A DNA stretch of 64,000 bases, taken from contig NZ_OZ032151.1 of the NCBI RefSeq assembly GCF_964026475.1, positions 1,364,001 through 1,428,000 on the forward strand, given 5' to 3'. The notes beneath the pieces were generated by a model, which was given only the letters and a program-made list of their open reading frames with translations, searched no databases and was not told the DNA's origin. Source of the stretch: Candidatus Tisiphia endosymbiont of Nemotelus nigrinus. GTDB lineage: Bacteria; Pseudomonadota; Alphaproteobacteria; Rickettsiales; Rickettsiaceae. Below are positions 7,800-17,876 of this stretch, piece by piece; the stretch's first letter is position 1, and each line of letters opens with the position of its first letter. The position numbers and the translations under genes were made by a program.

Positions 7800-8291
7800 T
7801 TATTGTATCTTTACTTCTACTTTCACAACTTTCTGAATGTTGTTATCGAAATATAAGAATAGATCAAATTTATCACCAACTTTCAGTATGGTTTTTAAAT
7901 CTAAAAGCATAATATGCATACCGCCCGGTTGTAGAATAGCACTGGTTTTAGTTGGGATAACTAACTTATCAAGTTGTACCATTTTGCTAACACCTTTTTC
8001 GTCAACAAAACTTTTATGTAACTCAACCTTGTTAGCAACCTCGGAAGAAACATTTACTAAATTATAATCTGTATCAGAATTATTAACAATTTCAAGATAT
8101 ATTGCCGAATTATTACGTTTTCCAACAACAGTTGACGTCGAAGGTCTTGCCCAAGCATTTCGTATTTCGATAGACTCTGCTGATACCGCTGTATTATCCG
8201 GATTATTATTGCTTGGGGTAGCAGCAAAACACACTGATAGGCTAAAACATAGGCTAACAGCAATGATGGTTATTATATTCTTAAGTATCAT
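7800..8291 (-). CDS. Periplasmic copper chaperone PCu(A)C family protein
   Basis: A secreted 163-residue protein with a signal peptide (cleavage likely after CFA, about residue 23). It has the PCu(A)C copper-binding pattern H92, M104, H126, M128 (LHKSF...SKMVQL...GMHIML), complete as H-x11-M-x21-H-x-M. Proteins of this family deliver Cu(I) to cytochrome c oxidase in the periplasm. It stands alone here, between a MITE and a CTAG-flanked MITE, with no Sco or coxBAC gene nearby. The family call is firm; its role in oxidase assembly is by analogy. Confidence 0.9.
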   Translation of the reverse strand: MILKNIITIIAVSLCFSLSVCFAATPSNNNPDNTAVSAESIEIRNAWARPSTSTVVGKRNNSAIYLEIVNNSDTDYNLVNVSSEVANKVELHKSFVDEKGVSKMVQLDKLVIPTKTSAILQPGGMHIMLLDLKTILKVGDKFDLFLYFDNNIQKVVKVEVKIQ

Positions 8292-8313
8292 ATTATCCTC
8301 ATAAATTAAGTTA

Positions 8314-8488
8314 CTAGAAGCCTGTCGGAGATAACTAGTTAATTATATTTTGTGCTATTTTTAGGCGAAAATAAATAGGATTTTTGAAGGAATAGTAATA
8401 GTGTGCCTATTTCAAGAAAATCCTGTTTATTAGCAGCCAAAAAGAGCCAAATATAGAATTACTTTAGTTATTTCCGACAGTCTCCTAG
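8314..8488. mobile_element. CTAG-flanked MITE copy 2 (intact, 167 bp)
   Basis: Ends AAGCCTGTCGGAGATAA (from 8318) and, inverted, GAGACTGTCGGAAATAA (to 8484), each bordered by CTAG. It gives the uninterrupted form of the element found split at 6224-6677. It lies just upstream of the PCu(A)C gene start (8291) and may affect its promoter. Confidence 0.85.
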
Positions 8489-8546
8489 AGTCACTTTAGT
8501 ATACATCATATTATATGATACACTAAGTATTATTTAGTATATAGTT

Positions 8547-8804
8547 CTAATTTTGGTTTACTTTAACAAATTTTTGTTTAACAGTATCCCAATTATAGTG
8601 AACATTTACTGTTTTAATTTCTGTGACTGTAATATCTCCATTAGATAACTGTGCAACATCAAAGCCTCTTTGGATAGATTCAGTAATTAAAGTCGTTGAT
8701 TGACAAATATACCTAACATTAAAAAAAGGATTATTATCAGTATCTAATGAATTAGTATCTTTCTTAGTTGGACTATTCAAAATAGGTATGTTTTTTTCTT
8801 TCAT
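8547..8804 (-). CDS. Small conserved rickettsial protein (DUF2671-like)
   Basis: An 85-residue protein with no signal or membrane segment. The middle, VRYICQSTTLITESIQRGFDVAQL, followed by NGDITVTEIKTVNVHYNWD, resembles DUF2671, a family of unknown function that I know only from Rickettsiaceae. The first 25 residues are polar and variable. It is divergent from the ABC transporter gene; with the transporter start at 8917 the two share a 112-bp intergenic space suited to two promoters. The function is unknown. Confidence 0.7.
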   Translation of the reverse strand: MKEKNIPILNSPTKKDTNSLDTDNNPFFNVRYICQSTTLITESIQRGFDVAQLSNGDITVTEIKTVNVHYNWDTVKQKFVKVNQN

Positions 8805-8916
8805 TCTAGATAACTTCAGATATTCTGTACTGTTTTATAACAGTTTCGTAATAAGGTGGCAAGACCTGTTTGTTGTTAATTTAAGTTATTTAGTATTTTG
8901 TAATGAGGAGGGTGCT

Positions 8917-10686
8917 GTGCTAGGAGATTTTGGTTTCTCAAATTCGGCAATGGGGTTATTTTTTTATTTTTTAAAGAAAAGAAAAATTAAACTAATTATT
9001 CTAGGGTTGTTATGCATAATGTTGGGAATGATACCAGCTGTTGATAGTGTGTTGCTGCAAAGAATTATAAATTTGCTAGAGTCTTTTTCTGATGAAAAGG
9101 TTAAAGAGCTACCTTCCTCTATGATGTTTTGGGCAATAATATATGCAGTTTGGTGGATAGGTGTAAATGTTATGTGGCGAGTGTATGATTATGTTTATTT
9201 AAAAACAATGCCTTATATCAAAGGACAGATATTAGATGAGATGTATAATTATACTCAGTATCATAACCATAAATTCTTTCAAGAAAACCTTGCCGGTCAT
9301 ATTACCAATCGTATCACTGAGGCTGCTAGATCTTTTGAAATAGTTTTATCCTTATTTGGTGAAAAAATTATATATAAACTAGCTATAATTATTTTCTCTC
9401 TAGTAGCCATGTACTCAGTTCATCAAGTATTTTCCACTATATTTCTGATATACATTTGCACTTTTGTCGGGATTACTGTTGTTTGTTCAAGTGCAATAAA
9501 TAAATATTCAATAAATTATGCACGCAGCAAATCAATAGTTGCGGGTAGTATTGTTGACTTAATAGCCAATATTAGTGCAGTGCGAATGTTTACTTCTCAT
9601 AAATTTGAACGTCGTAATCTAGAAGAAAAAATAGATAATTCGATAGTTAACGAACAGATCATGCAGTTTTTCATGTTCAAACTACGTTCTGTATTGGGGG
9701 TAATTTGTACTGTAATGATTTTTATCATGATTTATTATTTGGCGATACTCCGTAGTCAAATGCAAATAACTATAGGAGATTGTGTCTTGATACTTACTCT
9801 ATGTACGGCTGTTACTGATGAAATATGGGTTCTAACTCAGGAAATAGGGGATATATTTGAAGAATTTGGTTCTTTTAACCAAACTATATCATTAATGAAA
9901 CCTCATATTACAAAAGATATTGACAATGCCCATCTTCTAAATGTTACAAAAGGTGAGATAGAATTTAGAAATGTTAGTTTTACATATTATCATAATAATA
10001 ATTTATTTGAGAATAAATCCATTACAATTTTGAGCCAACAAAAGGTTGGGTTAGTAGGATTTTCTGGGTCAGGAAAAACAACTTTTGTCAATCTTATTAC
10101 ACGGTTGCATGATATAGACCAAGGAGAAATTCTAATTGATGGACAAAATATTAGATATGTAACACAAGACTCTTTGCGAGAAAACATTAGTATAATTCCG
10201 CAAGAACCAATCCTATTTCATAGGACAGTTATGGATAATATTAGATATGGAAAAAAAGACGCTAACCTAGAAGAGGTTATAGAAGCGGCAAAAGCAGCTC
10301 ATATACATCAAGTTATTACCACTATGCCAGAAGGATACCAGAGCTTATGTGGTGAAAGGGGTAATAACTTGTCAGGTGGTCAGAGGCAGAGGCTAGTAAT
10401 AGCACGGGCAATATTAAAAAATGCTCCAATATTAATCCTTGATGAAGCAACAAGCAGTTTAGATAGTGAGACTGAGAGCTTAATACAAGATTCTCTATCT
10501 TACTTAATGCAAAATAAAACTGTATTAGTTATAGCTCATAGATTATCAACTTTGTTAAATATGGATAGAATTTTGGTTTTTAATGAAGGTAGTATAGTTG
10601 AAGATGGGTCGCATGAGGAATTATTAAAAAACAGTAAATTGTACAAAAAATTATGGAAATCACAAGTAAAAGGTCTAATAATTTAA
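8917..10686 (+). CDS. ABC transporter, fused permease and ATPase (MsbA-like exporter)
   Basis: A half-transporter exporter: six membrane helices over about residues 15-330, then an ABC ATPase with Walker A GFSGSGKTTF (about 381-390), Q-loop IIPQEPILF, signature NLSGGQRQR (about 484), Walker B ILILDEATSSLDS and switch histidine in IAHRLST. It probably works as a homodimer in the inner membrane; lipid A or another lipid or peptide could be the substrate. I chose GTG 8917 because GAGGAGGG lies just upstream. An ATG at 8788 is in frame, but would overlap the divergent gene and add 43 residues unlike exporter starts. It is followed by repeats. Confidence 0.85.
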   Translation: MLGDFGFSNSAMGLFFYFLKKRKIKLIILGLLCIMLGMIPAVDSVLLQRIINLLESFSDEKVKELPSSMMFWAIIYAVWWIGVNVMWRVYDYVYLKTMPYIKGQILDEMYNYTQYHNHKFFQENLAGHITNRITEAARSFEIVLSLFGEKIIYKLAIIIFSLVAMYSVHQVFSTIFLIYICTFVGITVVCSSAINKYSINYARSKSIVAGSIVDLIANISAVRMFTSHKFERRNLEEKIDNSIVNEQIMQFFMFKLRSVLGVICTVMIFIMIYYLAILRSQMQITIGDCVLILTLCTAVTDEIWVLTQEIGDIFEEFGSFNQTISLMKPHITKDIDNAHLLNVTKGEIEFRNVSFTYYHNNNLFENKSITILSQQKVGLVGFSGSGKTTFVNLITRLHDIDQGEILIDGQNIRYVTQDSLRENISIIPQEPILFHRTVMDNIRYGKKDANLEEVIEAAKAAHIHQVITTMPEGYQSLCGERGNNLSGGQRQRLVIARAILKNAPILILDEATSSLDSETESLIQDSLSYLMQNKTVLVIAHRLSTLLNMDRILVFNEGSIVEDGSHEELLKNSKLYKKLWKSQVKGLII

Positions 10687-10702
10687 AGTCCGACAGGGAT
10701 TA

Positions 10703-10893
10703 TGTCATCCCCGCTTTCGCAGGTATACTCAAATGATTTGGAGAATTGGAGCGTAAGGGGTGAGTGAGCGGAGCGTACAGCTAGTACGTGAGTACACGAA
10801 TACCCCGAAGTTTTGCGAAGCCAATTCTTCAAAGCAGCAGACTATATCTAAAAAGTTTTGAGGTGCTATAGATTCTCGCTTACGCGGGAATGA
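10703..10893. repeat. GTCATCCCCGC hairpin split by a TATACTCAAAT palindrome
   Basis: Outer arms GTCATCCCCGCTTTCGC (from 10703) and TTCTCGCTTACGCGGGAATGAT (to about 10893), each the type seen at 403-484. Inside, TATACTCAAATGATTTGGAG (10724) to CCAATTCTTCAAA (10821-10833) is a TATACTCAAAT palindrome with an eroded right end. The remaining bases up to 11017 hold the leader of the peroxiredoxin gene. Confidence 0.65.
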
Positions 10894-11017
10894 TATTAAT
10901 ATCACAAGAGTTTTTAAATTATTAGTAGAAACTATTTTAGATTTGGTATTGTAATAGGTTATAATTCTGTGTATCATAATAAATATTTTGTTTAATTATA
11001 TTAATTGGAGAAATTTA

Positions 11018-11620
11018 ATGCAAGTATTCGTTGGAAAAGCTGCTCCGGATTTTACAGCTAAAGCTATTATGCCTGATAATAGTATAGAATCTGAATTTCA
11101 TCTTAGAAATTATGCCAAGAACCATAAAGTGGTCTTGTTTTTTTATCCACTTGATTTTACTTTTGTTTGTCCGTCAGAAATTATAGCTTTTAATAATAGG
11201 CTGGGGGAATTTACTGAGAGAAATACAAAATTAGTAGCAATAAGCGTTGACTCTCATTTTTCCCATTTGGCTTGGAAGCATACTCCTTACAATAAAGGGG
11301 GTGTTGGCAATATCCAGATTCCTATGGTGTCAGATATTAAAAAGAGTATCTCGCATAGTTATAATGTACTGCATGATGATGGAATATCACTACGTGGTAC
11401 TTTTGTTATTGATGAAACATTTATAGTGCGTCATTTGCTGGTAAACGACTTGCCAATTGGTAGAAATATTGATGAAGTAATAAGAGTGATAGATGCTATA
11501 GACTATAATACAAAACATGGTGAAGTATGCCCAGCTGGGTGGAATAAAGGTGATGAAGGTATTACTCCTTCACATAAAGGAGTGGCACATTACTTAGCTT
11601 CTAATGCAGAGAAGTTATAG
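11018..11620 (+). CDS. 2-Cys peroxiredoxin (AhpC/Prx1 class)
   Basis: Thiol peroxidase reducing hydrogen peroxide, organic hydroperoxides or peroxynitrite in the cytoplasm. It has the peroxidatic cysteine C51 in FYPLDFTFVCPSE and the resolving cysteine C171 in EVCPAGW; length 200 matches the typical 2-Cys class. Start ATG 11018 has GGAGAAA about 4-6 bases upstream; an in-frame upstream TTG at 10988 lacks one. No ahpF or thioredoxin reductase gene is adjacent, so the electron donor is not known from here. Confidence 0.93.
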   Translation: MQVFVGKAAPDFTAKAIMPDNSIESEFHLRNYAKNHKVVLFFYPLDFTFVCPSEIIAFNNRLGEFTERNTKLVAISVDSHFSHLAWKHTPYNKGGVGNIQIPMVSDIKKSISHSYNVLHDDGISLRGTFVIDETFIVRHLLVNDLPIGRNIDEVIRVIDAIDYNTKHGEVCPAGWNKGDEGITPSHKGVAHYLASNAEKL

Positions 11621-11631
11621 TATATACTTAA

Positions 11632-11892
11632 CTTACCTTACGCATGGTATTTAAAAGTCATAGGGAAAACAGCACAACTGTTGAAAATTATAAGAGGAAG
11701 CTGGTTTAGAAGTTATTAGGACAACTTAAAAATTGCGAGAAAATAACAAATGTCATTGCGAGGAGGCATAAACCGACGAAGCAATCCATTTTTAGCTGTT
11801 TTTATGGATTGCTTCGTCCGGCCCTACGGCCTTCCTCGCAATGACATTAGGCTGTTTCCCCTATGGTTTTTAAACGTCCTGCGTAAGGTGAG
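11632..11892. mobile_element. SHELL-2 element copy 2, enlarged
   Basis: Ends CTTACCTTACGCATGGTATT and, inverted, CTCACCTTACGCAGGACG. Flanks TACTTAA (11625-11631) and TACTCAA (11893-11899) agree at 6 of 7 bases. The inside holds the left piece of SHELL-3 (ACAACTGTTGAAAATTATAA, about 11680) and a full CORE hairpin (11751-11849). The element is about 75 bp longer than its relatives because of the extra piece. Confidence 0.7.
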
Positions 11893-12139
11893 TACTCAAA
11901 TGATTTGAGATAGCTCACTAACATTACTTTGTCATGCAAGGAATATCAAAGTAATCCAGTAGATTAGGTATAGCTAAGCTAATATATTGGATTGCTTTAG
12001 TTATTTCTGACAGTTTTCTAGTTATATTTGAATAATTTTTTCTAAATATACTTAGTGGTGAGAATGGATTGTGTTATAAGTATAGTTGACCTAGACATTA
12101 TTTTGTCATTGTTAGTAGTTACAAAGCACGATGAAGCAA

Positions 12140-12396
12140 TCCTGTTTTGTCACCCTTGCTTCGGGGCGGGATATAGATCACAATTGTTGAAAGCTAGAAG
12201 GGTAGGGGGGGGTAAAGGACATCATGGCAGTTTAAAAGTTGTGGGTTTATAGTCGCTGTCATTGCGAGAAGGCGTAAGCTGACGAAGTAATCCACTTATG
12301 GTTATTTTTATGGATTGCTTTGTAGGCCTATGGTATGTCTCGCAATGACATTACCCTACTTAAAACCGCTTCTTCTTTCAACTTCCGATAGTTGTG
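12140..12396. repeat. SHELL-3 element, degenerate, with CORE hairpin
   Basis: Left CACAATTGTTGAAAGCTAGA (about 12170) and right CTTCCGATAGTTGTGG (about 12380-12396) are worn versions of the ACAACTGTCGAAAG ends seen at 50975-51156. The CORE, GTCATTGCGAGAAGGCG to CTCGCAATGAC, is about 12258-12351. Between 11893 and 12140 there is a worn CTAG-MITE right end (TTATTTCTGACAGTTTTCTAG near 12020). No gene is supported in 11621-12462. Confidence 0.6.
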
Positions 12397-12462
12397 GAGT
12401 TGGTCTATGATTGGAGAAATGTTAACCGGATTAGCTATATAAATCCAGCCAGAGAGGTTTGA

Positions 12463-13619
12463 TTGCTTAAGGGGTTATTTTTGGATACTAACCAAGTGTC
12501 TTATACAAAAGAAACTATTGATATTCTAAGGCTGATTAGGAGTGAAAATGTTGGTTCAAGAACTTTTTGGAGTTTAATAAAGCTATTTGGTAGTAGTGGG
12601 GCTGCTATTAACAACATACAAGAATTTTCTTTGCGGGGTGGACGTTCTAAGCCAGTAAGGGTATTTTCTCAGAGTGAGGCAAATAAAGAACTGGAACTAC
12701 TGCAAAAGAATAATGCTAAAATTATTACCTATAAATCTCCAGAATATTCAAGGTTTTGTTAGAGATTTTTGATTGCCCGCCAATACTAAGTTATAAGGGC
12801 AATATTGGATTATTGTCACATGAAAGATGTTTAGCAATTGTGGGGGCAAGAAATGCCTCGGTAAATGGTCGTGCCTTTGCTGCTAAAATTGCTAAGGAGT
12901 TGACAGATAACGATTATATAGTAGTTTCTGGACTTGCCAGAGGTGTTGATACAGCAGTGCATCAAGTAAATGTATCTAAAACAATAGGAGTTATAGCTGG
13001 AGGAATTGATTATGTTTACCCCCCAGAGAATGTTAGATTATTTGAGCAAATCCAGCAAGATGGTTTGATAATTGCTGAATTACCAGTAGGGTCAAAACCG
13101 CTCGGGCAACATTTTCCACAGCGTAATCGATTAATTTCTGGTATATCTCTTGGAACAGTAGTAATTGAGGCTAGTCTAAAATCTGGTTCGTTAATCACAG
13201 CGCGGTTTGCGTTAGAACAGAATAGAGAAGTATTCGCTGTACCAGGATTTCCACTAGATCATAGATGCCAGGGTACTAATAAACTTATTAAGGAAGGAGC
13301 TCATATGGTAGAATCTACTCAGGATATAGTGGCTAACTTACCACATGTTGCCAAAATTGTTAATAAGTCTAAAGAGGTAGCAAATGATTCAGCTGAGAAT
13401 AATCAATTTAAAGCGTTAGATATAAAATATGCTAACTTAATTACCAATGATATGCGTATGAGAGTTAAGGAGTTTTTATCTTCCACTCCTATAGATTTTG
13501 ATTGTTTGCATCAAACACAGCTACCTTTGCCGGCTATATATATGATAATATTAGAGCTAGAATTGGCTGGAAAAATAACCAGATATCCTGGTAATAAGAT
13601 ATCTTTAATTTATAAATAA
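12463..13619 (+). pseudogene. dprA: DNA-processing protein DprA (Smf), frameshifted
   Basis: DprA loads RecA onto incoming single-stranded DNA during transformation. The first frame (12463-12762, TTG start after AGAGAGG) holds the N-terminal helical domain and ends after SPEYSRFC. The second (to 13619) resumes at LLEIFDCPPILSYKGN and holds the Rossmann-like domain (AIVGARNAS, VSGLARGVDTAVH, GVIAGGIDYVYP, RNRLISGIS) and the winged-helix tail. The break is at AGGTTTTGTTAG (12751-12762): one more T gives ...RFLLEIFDCPP... and a full protein of about 385 residues. It is either a natural mutation in a T run or a sequencing error. topA follows directly. Confidence 0.85.
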
Positions 13620-13620
13620 T

Positions 13621-16050
13621 ATGAAATTAGTAATAGTAGAATCGCCGGCAAAGGCGAAAACGATAAATAAATATCTAGACAGTGATTTTAAAGTTATTGC
13701 TTCGTTTGGACATATTAGGGATTTACCATCTAAAAATGGTTCAGTTTTGCCAAATGAAAATTTTGCCATGAAATATGTTATATCAGACAAAGCGGAAAAA
13801 TATGTTGAAGCAATAACTAAAGATGCTGCTAAAGCTGAAATGGTTTATCTAGCAACCGATCGAGACCGAGAGGGGGAAGCAATTGCCTGGCATGTCGCAG
13901 AAATAATAAAAGAAAAAAACTCGATTAAATCTAATGATTTCTTCAAGAGAGTAGCGTTTGATGAAATTACCAAAAAAGCCATTTTGCATGCAATGGGAAA
14001 CCCAAGAAATATTGATATTGATTTGGTTAATGCTCAGCAAGCAAGAAGAGCGTTGGATTATTTGGTAGGATTTACTTTATCACCGATATTATGGCGTAAA
14101 TTGCCAGGATGTAGATCAGCAGGTAGAGTACAGTCTGTAGCCCTCAGGCTTATTTGTGAACGAGAAGATGAAATTGAACGTTTTAAATCGCAAGAATATT
14201 GGGATATTAGTCTTAATGTTCTTAATAGTAATAAAGAGCAGTTTTTAGCGAGATTAACTCATGTCAATGGCAAAAAATTAGAAAAATTCTCAATTATTAA
14301 CGAATCTGCAGCTAATGATCTAGTCAAGGAAATAAAATCAAAGAATTTTCATGTTGCAGTTCTAGAAAAGAAACAGCAGAAACGTCAACCTCAACCGCCT
14401 TTCATTACTTCTTCGTTACAGCAAGAAGCAGCTCGGAAATTAGGGTTTACTGCCAAAAAAACTATGCAAATTGCCCAGAAACTTTACGAAGGCATGGATA
14501 TAGGTAATGAAACGGTAGGTTTGATTACTTATATGAGAACCGATGGCACCACACTGGCTAGTGAGGCTGTTGAACAAATACGTAAGTTGATACATAAGAA
14601 TTTTGGTGACAAATATCTGCCAGCTGGTCAGCGAGTTTATAAATCTAGAGCCAAAAATGCTCAAGAAGCTCATGAAGCTATTAGACCAACTAATGTTACT
14701 CTACTACCAGAAAAATTAAAAGATAAACTAGATAAAGATTATTACAGGCTTTATGAGTTGATTTGGAAAAGGACAGTAGCCTGCCAAATGGAAAATGTTA
14801 TTATTGATTTAGTAGTAGCTCAGCTTGATACAGAAGATAAAGAATTTACCGCCAGAGCAACCGGTTCAATTATTGCTTTTGATGGTTTTTACAAAATCTA
14901 TCGTGAAGGTCTAGATGATGAAACGGAAGAAGAAAATCGGTTGCTACCTTCGCTAAAAGAAGGAGAAAAATTAACTACGATTTCAGTGGACCCAGCTCAG
15001 CATTTCACCGATCCACCACCAAGATATTCGGAAGCTAGTTTAGTGAAGAAGCTTGAGGAGCTTGGGATTGGTCGCCCTTCTACCTATGCTTCTATTATAT
15101 CAGTGTTGCAAGATAGGAAATATGTAATTGTTGAGAAAAAACGTTTCTTTCCAGAGGAATTAGGACGTTTAGTGACAACGTTTCTAACAGGTTTTTTTAA
15201 GAAATATGTTGAATATGATTTTACAGCTGATCTGGAAAATGATTTGGATGAGGTGGCAGAAGGTAAAATAGAGTGGAAATTTTTACTAAAAAAATTCTGG
15301 GATGGGTTTAATAATAACGTAGAAATAGTTAGTGATAAGAAAATATCTGATATAATTCTTTATGTTGAGCAAGCATTAGATTATCACCTATTTGGAGAAA
15401 ATTCAGAAAGTACTAATTCAAAAAATTGCCCATCATGTTCTACAGGTCAATTAGCTCTAAAACTTGGTAAGTTTGGAGCATTTTTAGCTTGTAGTAACTA
15501 TCCTGAATGTACTTTTAAAAAACCAATTACTTCGAAAAATAGTGATATTGTTGACATGGTTGAAGAGAACAAATTATTGGGAGTAGATAAGGAGGGTCAT
15601 GATGTTTTGTTAAAAAAAGGTCCATATGGTTTTTATGTTCAGACTAGCAAACAAGTTGCCAAGGGTGAAAAACCAAAACGTGCGTCATTGCCGCCGTCGG
15701 TAGCACAAAGTGACGTGACTCTTAGTTTGGCTCTGAGGCTTCTTGAGTTGCCGGTTAGATTATGCCTGTACCCTGAATCTGATCAAGAGATTATACTGGG
15801 TATAGGTAGGTATGGTCCGTATCTTAAATATCTTGGTAGGTTTATTTCAATACCTAAAAGATACGATCCTTTTACCATTACAATAGAAATGGCTGTGGAA
15901 ATAATTGAAGCCAGTAATAATAGGTTGAAAAATAAACCAGAGAAAGATGCTGATAAGCCAAAAGAAATGGTAACAAAAGTTCCTAAAAAGAATGTTAGGG
16001 CAAGGACTGTTGCTGCAAAAAAAGTGACAAGAAAGAAAAAAACCAAATAA
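13621..16050 (+). CDS. topA: DNA topoisomerase I
   Basis: Type IA topoisomerase that relaxes negative supercoils. Order: Toprim domain (VIVESPAKAKTI at 4-15, DRDREGEAIAWH around 81-92), the cleavage domain with catalytic tyrosine Y304 in LITYMRTDGT, GIGRPSTYA, and one four-cysteine zinc ribbon (CPSC...CSNYPEC, about 603-631). Two more topoisomerase C-terminal repeats follow, the last with GIGRYGPYLKY, and a lysine-rich tail. At 809 residues the length is usual for Rickettsiales. The ATG is 1 bp after the dprA stop, and gltX starts 15 bp after its end, so one transcript is likely. Confidence 0.96.
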   Translation: MKLVIVESPAKAKTINKYLDSDFKVIASFGHIRDLPSKNGSVLPNENFAMKYVISDKAEKYVEAITKDAAKAEMVYLATDRDREGEAIAWHVAEIIKEKNSIKSNDFFKRVAFDEITKKAILHAMGNPRNIDIDLVNAQQARRALDYLVGFTLSPILWRKLPGCRSAGRVQSVALRLICEREDEIERFKSQEYWDISLNVLNSNKEQFLARLTHVNGKKLEKFSIINESAANDLVKEIKSKNFHVAVLEKKQQKRQPQPPFITSSLQQEAARKLGFTAKKTMQIAQKLYEGMDIGNETVGLITYMRTDGTTLASEAVEQIRKLIHKNFGDKYLPAGQRVYKSRAKNAQEAHEAIRPTNVTLLPEKLKDKLDKDYYRLYELIWKRTVACQMENVIIDLVVAQLDTEDKEFTARATGSIIAFDGFYKIYREGLDDETEEENRLLPSLKEGEKLTTISVDPAQHFTDPPPRYSEASLVKKLEELGIGRPSTYASIISVLQDRKYVIVEKKRFFPEELGRLVTTFLTGFFKKYVEYDFTADLENDLDEVAEGKIEWKFLLKKFWDGFNNNVEIVSDKKISDIILYVEQALDYHLFGENSESTNSKNCPSCSTGQLALKLGKFGAFLACSNYPECTFKKPITSKNSDIVDMVEENKLLGVDKEGHDVLLKKGPYGFYVQTSKQVAKGEKPKRASLPPSVAQSDVTLSLALRLLELPVRLCLYPESDQEIILGIGRYGPYLKYLGRFISIPKRYDPFTITIEMAVEIIEASNNRLKNKPEKDADKPKEMVTKVPKKNVRARTVAAKKVTRKKKTK

Positions 16051-16064
16051 GCGGTTAAAAAATT

Positions 16065-17399
16065 ATGAAAAAGGTTATCACAAGATTTGCCCCATCACCA
16101 ACTGGTATGCTGCATATAGGTAACAGTAGGACAGCTCTGATAAATTGGTTATACGCTAGAAAGCATAATGGCATATTCATTTTAAGGTTTGATGACACCG
16201 ATCTTGAACGTAGCAAACAACAATATAAAAATGCCATTGAAGAGGATTTTAAATTTTTAGGACTTAACTGGGATCAAACTTTTTGTCAATCTAACAGACT
16301 TGACAGGTATGAGGCGGTAAAAACATTATTATTACAAAAGAAAAAATTATATCCTTGTTTTGAGACCCAAGAAGAGCTTGAATTGAAGCGTAAATTACAA
16401 TTATCAAGAGGACTCCCTCCTATATATGATCGTGCAGCTTTGAATCTCACTGAACAACAAATAAATGATTATATTGGCCAAGGCAGAAAACCACATTATC
16501 GATTCTTGGTATCACATACTCCAATTATTTGGCAAGATATGATTAAAGGTGAAGTTAAATATGAAGGTAAAAATATTGGTGATCCGATAGTTGTCAGAGA
16601 GGATAATAGTATGACTTATATGCTTTGTTCGGTTATTGATGATATTGATTATGGCATTACCCATATTATTCGAGGAGAGGATCATGTGACCAATACTGCA
16701 ATTCAGGTGCAAATGTTTGAAACTCTAGGGGTAGAGGTACCAAATTTTGCCCATCTTAGTCTAGTGATCAGTCGGGATGAAAAAATATCTAAAAGAATAG
16801 GGGGGTTTGAGATTGCTTCTCTAAGGGATGAAATTGGATTAGAACCGATGGCAATTAATAGTTTCTTTAGTCTGCTTGGCTCATCATCGGCTATTGTACC
16901 GTTTAAGAATTTAGATGAGCTAACAAAAGAATTTGACATTAATAATTTTTCTAGAAGTCCAACAACTTATTTACAGGAAGAATTAGAGCGTTTAAATCAT
17001 AAATTGCTAATCAACCTTAGCTTTGGTGAAATAAAAGATCGCTTAAAAGAGATTAAGGCTGAACAAGTAAATGAGCAATTTTGGCTAGCAGTTAGAGGTA
17101 ATTTACAAAAATTATATGAAATAAAAGATTGGTGGAATATTTGTTATTCGCCATCTAAAGTTGAAGGATTAGATAAAGAATTTTTACAGCGAGCAGCTAC
17201 TTTGTTAATAGACGAGCAGATAACCATCGATAGTTGGAGCATATGGACTAAAAAGATTATGATCGTTACTGGTAAAAAAGGCAAGGAAATATTCCTGCCT
17301 TTAAGACTTGCTATAACGGGAATGACATCTGGGCCAGAAATGTCGGTCATATTACCTCTACTTAGCAAAGATGAAATTATAAAAAGACTATCACTATAA
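16065..17399 (+). CDS. gltX: Glutamyl-tRNA synthetase (GltX paralogue)
   Basis: Class I aminoacyl-tRNA synthetase charging tRNA-Glu. HIGH-type motif in [15 protein letters not shown] (about 9-23) and KMSKS-type motif EKISKRIG near 239. The 444-residue length is typical. Rickettsiales usually carry two gltX genes, one of which may mischarge tRNA-Gln for the amidotransferase route; which one this is cannot be settled from the sequence. It follows topA closely and converges on dksA, sharing six bases at their ends. Confidence 0.94.
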   Translation: MKKVITRFAPSPTGMLHIGNSRTALINWLYARKHNGIFILRFDDTDLERSKQQYKNAIEEDFKFLGLNWDQTFCQSNRLDRYEAVKTLLLQKKKLYPCFETQEELELKRKLQLSRGLPPIYDRAALNLTEQQINDYIGQGRKPHYRFLVSHTPIIWQDMIKGEVKYEGKNIGDPIVVREDNSMTYMLCSVIDDIDYGITHIIRGEDHVTNTAIQVQMFETLGVEVPNFAHLSLVISRDEKISKRIGGFEIASLRDEIGLEPMAINSFFSLLGSSSAIVPFKNLDELTKEFDINNFSRSPTTYLQEELERLNHKLLINLSFGEIKDRLKEIKAEQVNEQFWLAVRGNLQKLYEIKDWWNICYSPSKVEGLDKEFLQRAATLLIDEQITIDSWSIWTKKIMIVTGKKGKEIFLPLRLAITGMTSGPEMSVILPLLSKDEIIKRLSL

Positions 17400-17813
17400 A
17401 TCTATATGCTGTTTTTCGTAGATTTCATGTCTCTCTTGTGATTCAATACACAAAGTTGCAACTGGTCTTGCTTCTAAACGTTTTAAGCCAATTGGCTCTC
17501 CAGTTTCTTCGCAATAGCCATATTCATTTTTTTCTATCCTTACCAAAGCTTCTTCTATTTTATCAATAAGCTTACGATACCTGTCTCTTGTTCGTAATTC
17601 GAGTGCTGTATCCGTTTCAATTGATGCACGATCATTAAAATCTGGCTCATTCCAATTTTCTTCCTTGAGATGGTTTAAGGTCTCTCGCGACTCCTCTAGC
17701 AAAGAACGTTTCCACTCAAGAAGTTTTTGCCTAAAATATTCTAGCTGTTTAGGATTCATATATTCTTCATCATTAGAAGGCTTATATCCTTCCAGTAAAG
17801 TAATTCTAGGCAT
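17394..17813 (-). CDS. dksA: RNA polymerase-binding transcription factor DksA
   Basis: DksA enters the RNA polymerase secondary channel and, with ppGpp, tunes transcription initiation. The 139-residue protein has the long coiled-coil arm (about 20-100, [22 protein letters not shown]) with acidic tip region [10 protein letters not shown] (DxxDxA-like) and the globular tail [33 protein letters not shown]. The zinc site is reduced: only two of the four cysteines of the E. coli protein remain (GYCEET, TLCIES). This is common in alphaproteobacterial DksA and may bear on oxidative sensing. It overlaps the gltX end tail to tail. Confidence 0.93.
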   Translation of the reverse strand: MPRITLLEGYKPSNDEEYMNPKQLEYFRQKLLEWKRSLLEESRETLNHLKEENWNEPDFNDRASIETDTALELRTRDRYRKLIDKIEEALVRIEKNEYGYCEETGEPIGLKRLEARPVATLCIESQERHEIYEKQHIDL

Positions 17814-17876
17814 ACGGGTTTCTCAATATTAAAGTATGGATAATATAACGTATAACTAAAAATTATGGCAAGAAGA

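Noticed and set aside
10729..10977. An 82-codon minus-strand frame
   Set aside because: It is the reverse reading of the TATACTCAAAT palindrome and GTCATCCCCGC hairpin (SFPRKRES-type peptide), a common false gene in repeat-rich genomes.
12055..12252. A 65-codon open frame
   Set aside because: It lies wholly within repeat fragments (CORE and SHELL-3) and has the low-complexity make-up of such frames.
12751..12762. Programmed frameshifting in dprA
   Set aside because: The T run is short, there is no downstream pairing structure that I can see, and DprA is not known to use frameshifting; mutation or a sequencing error is simpler.
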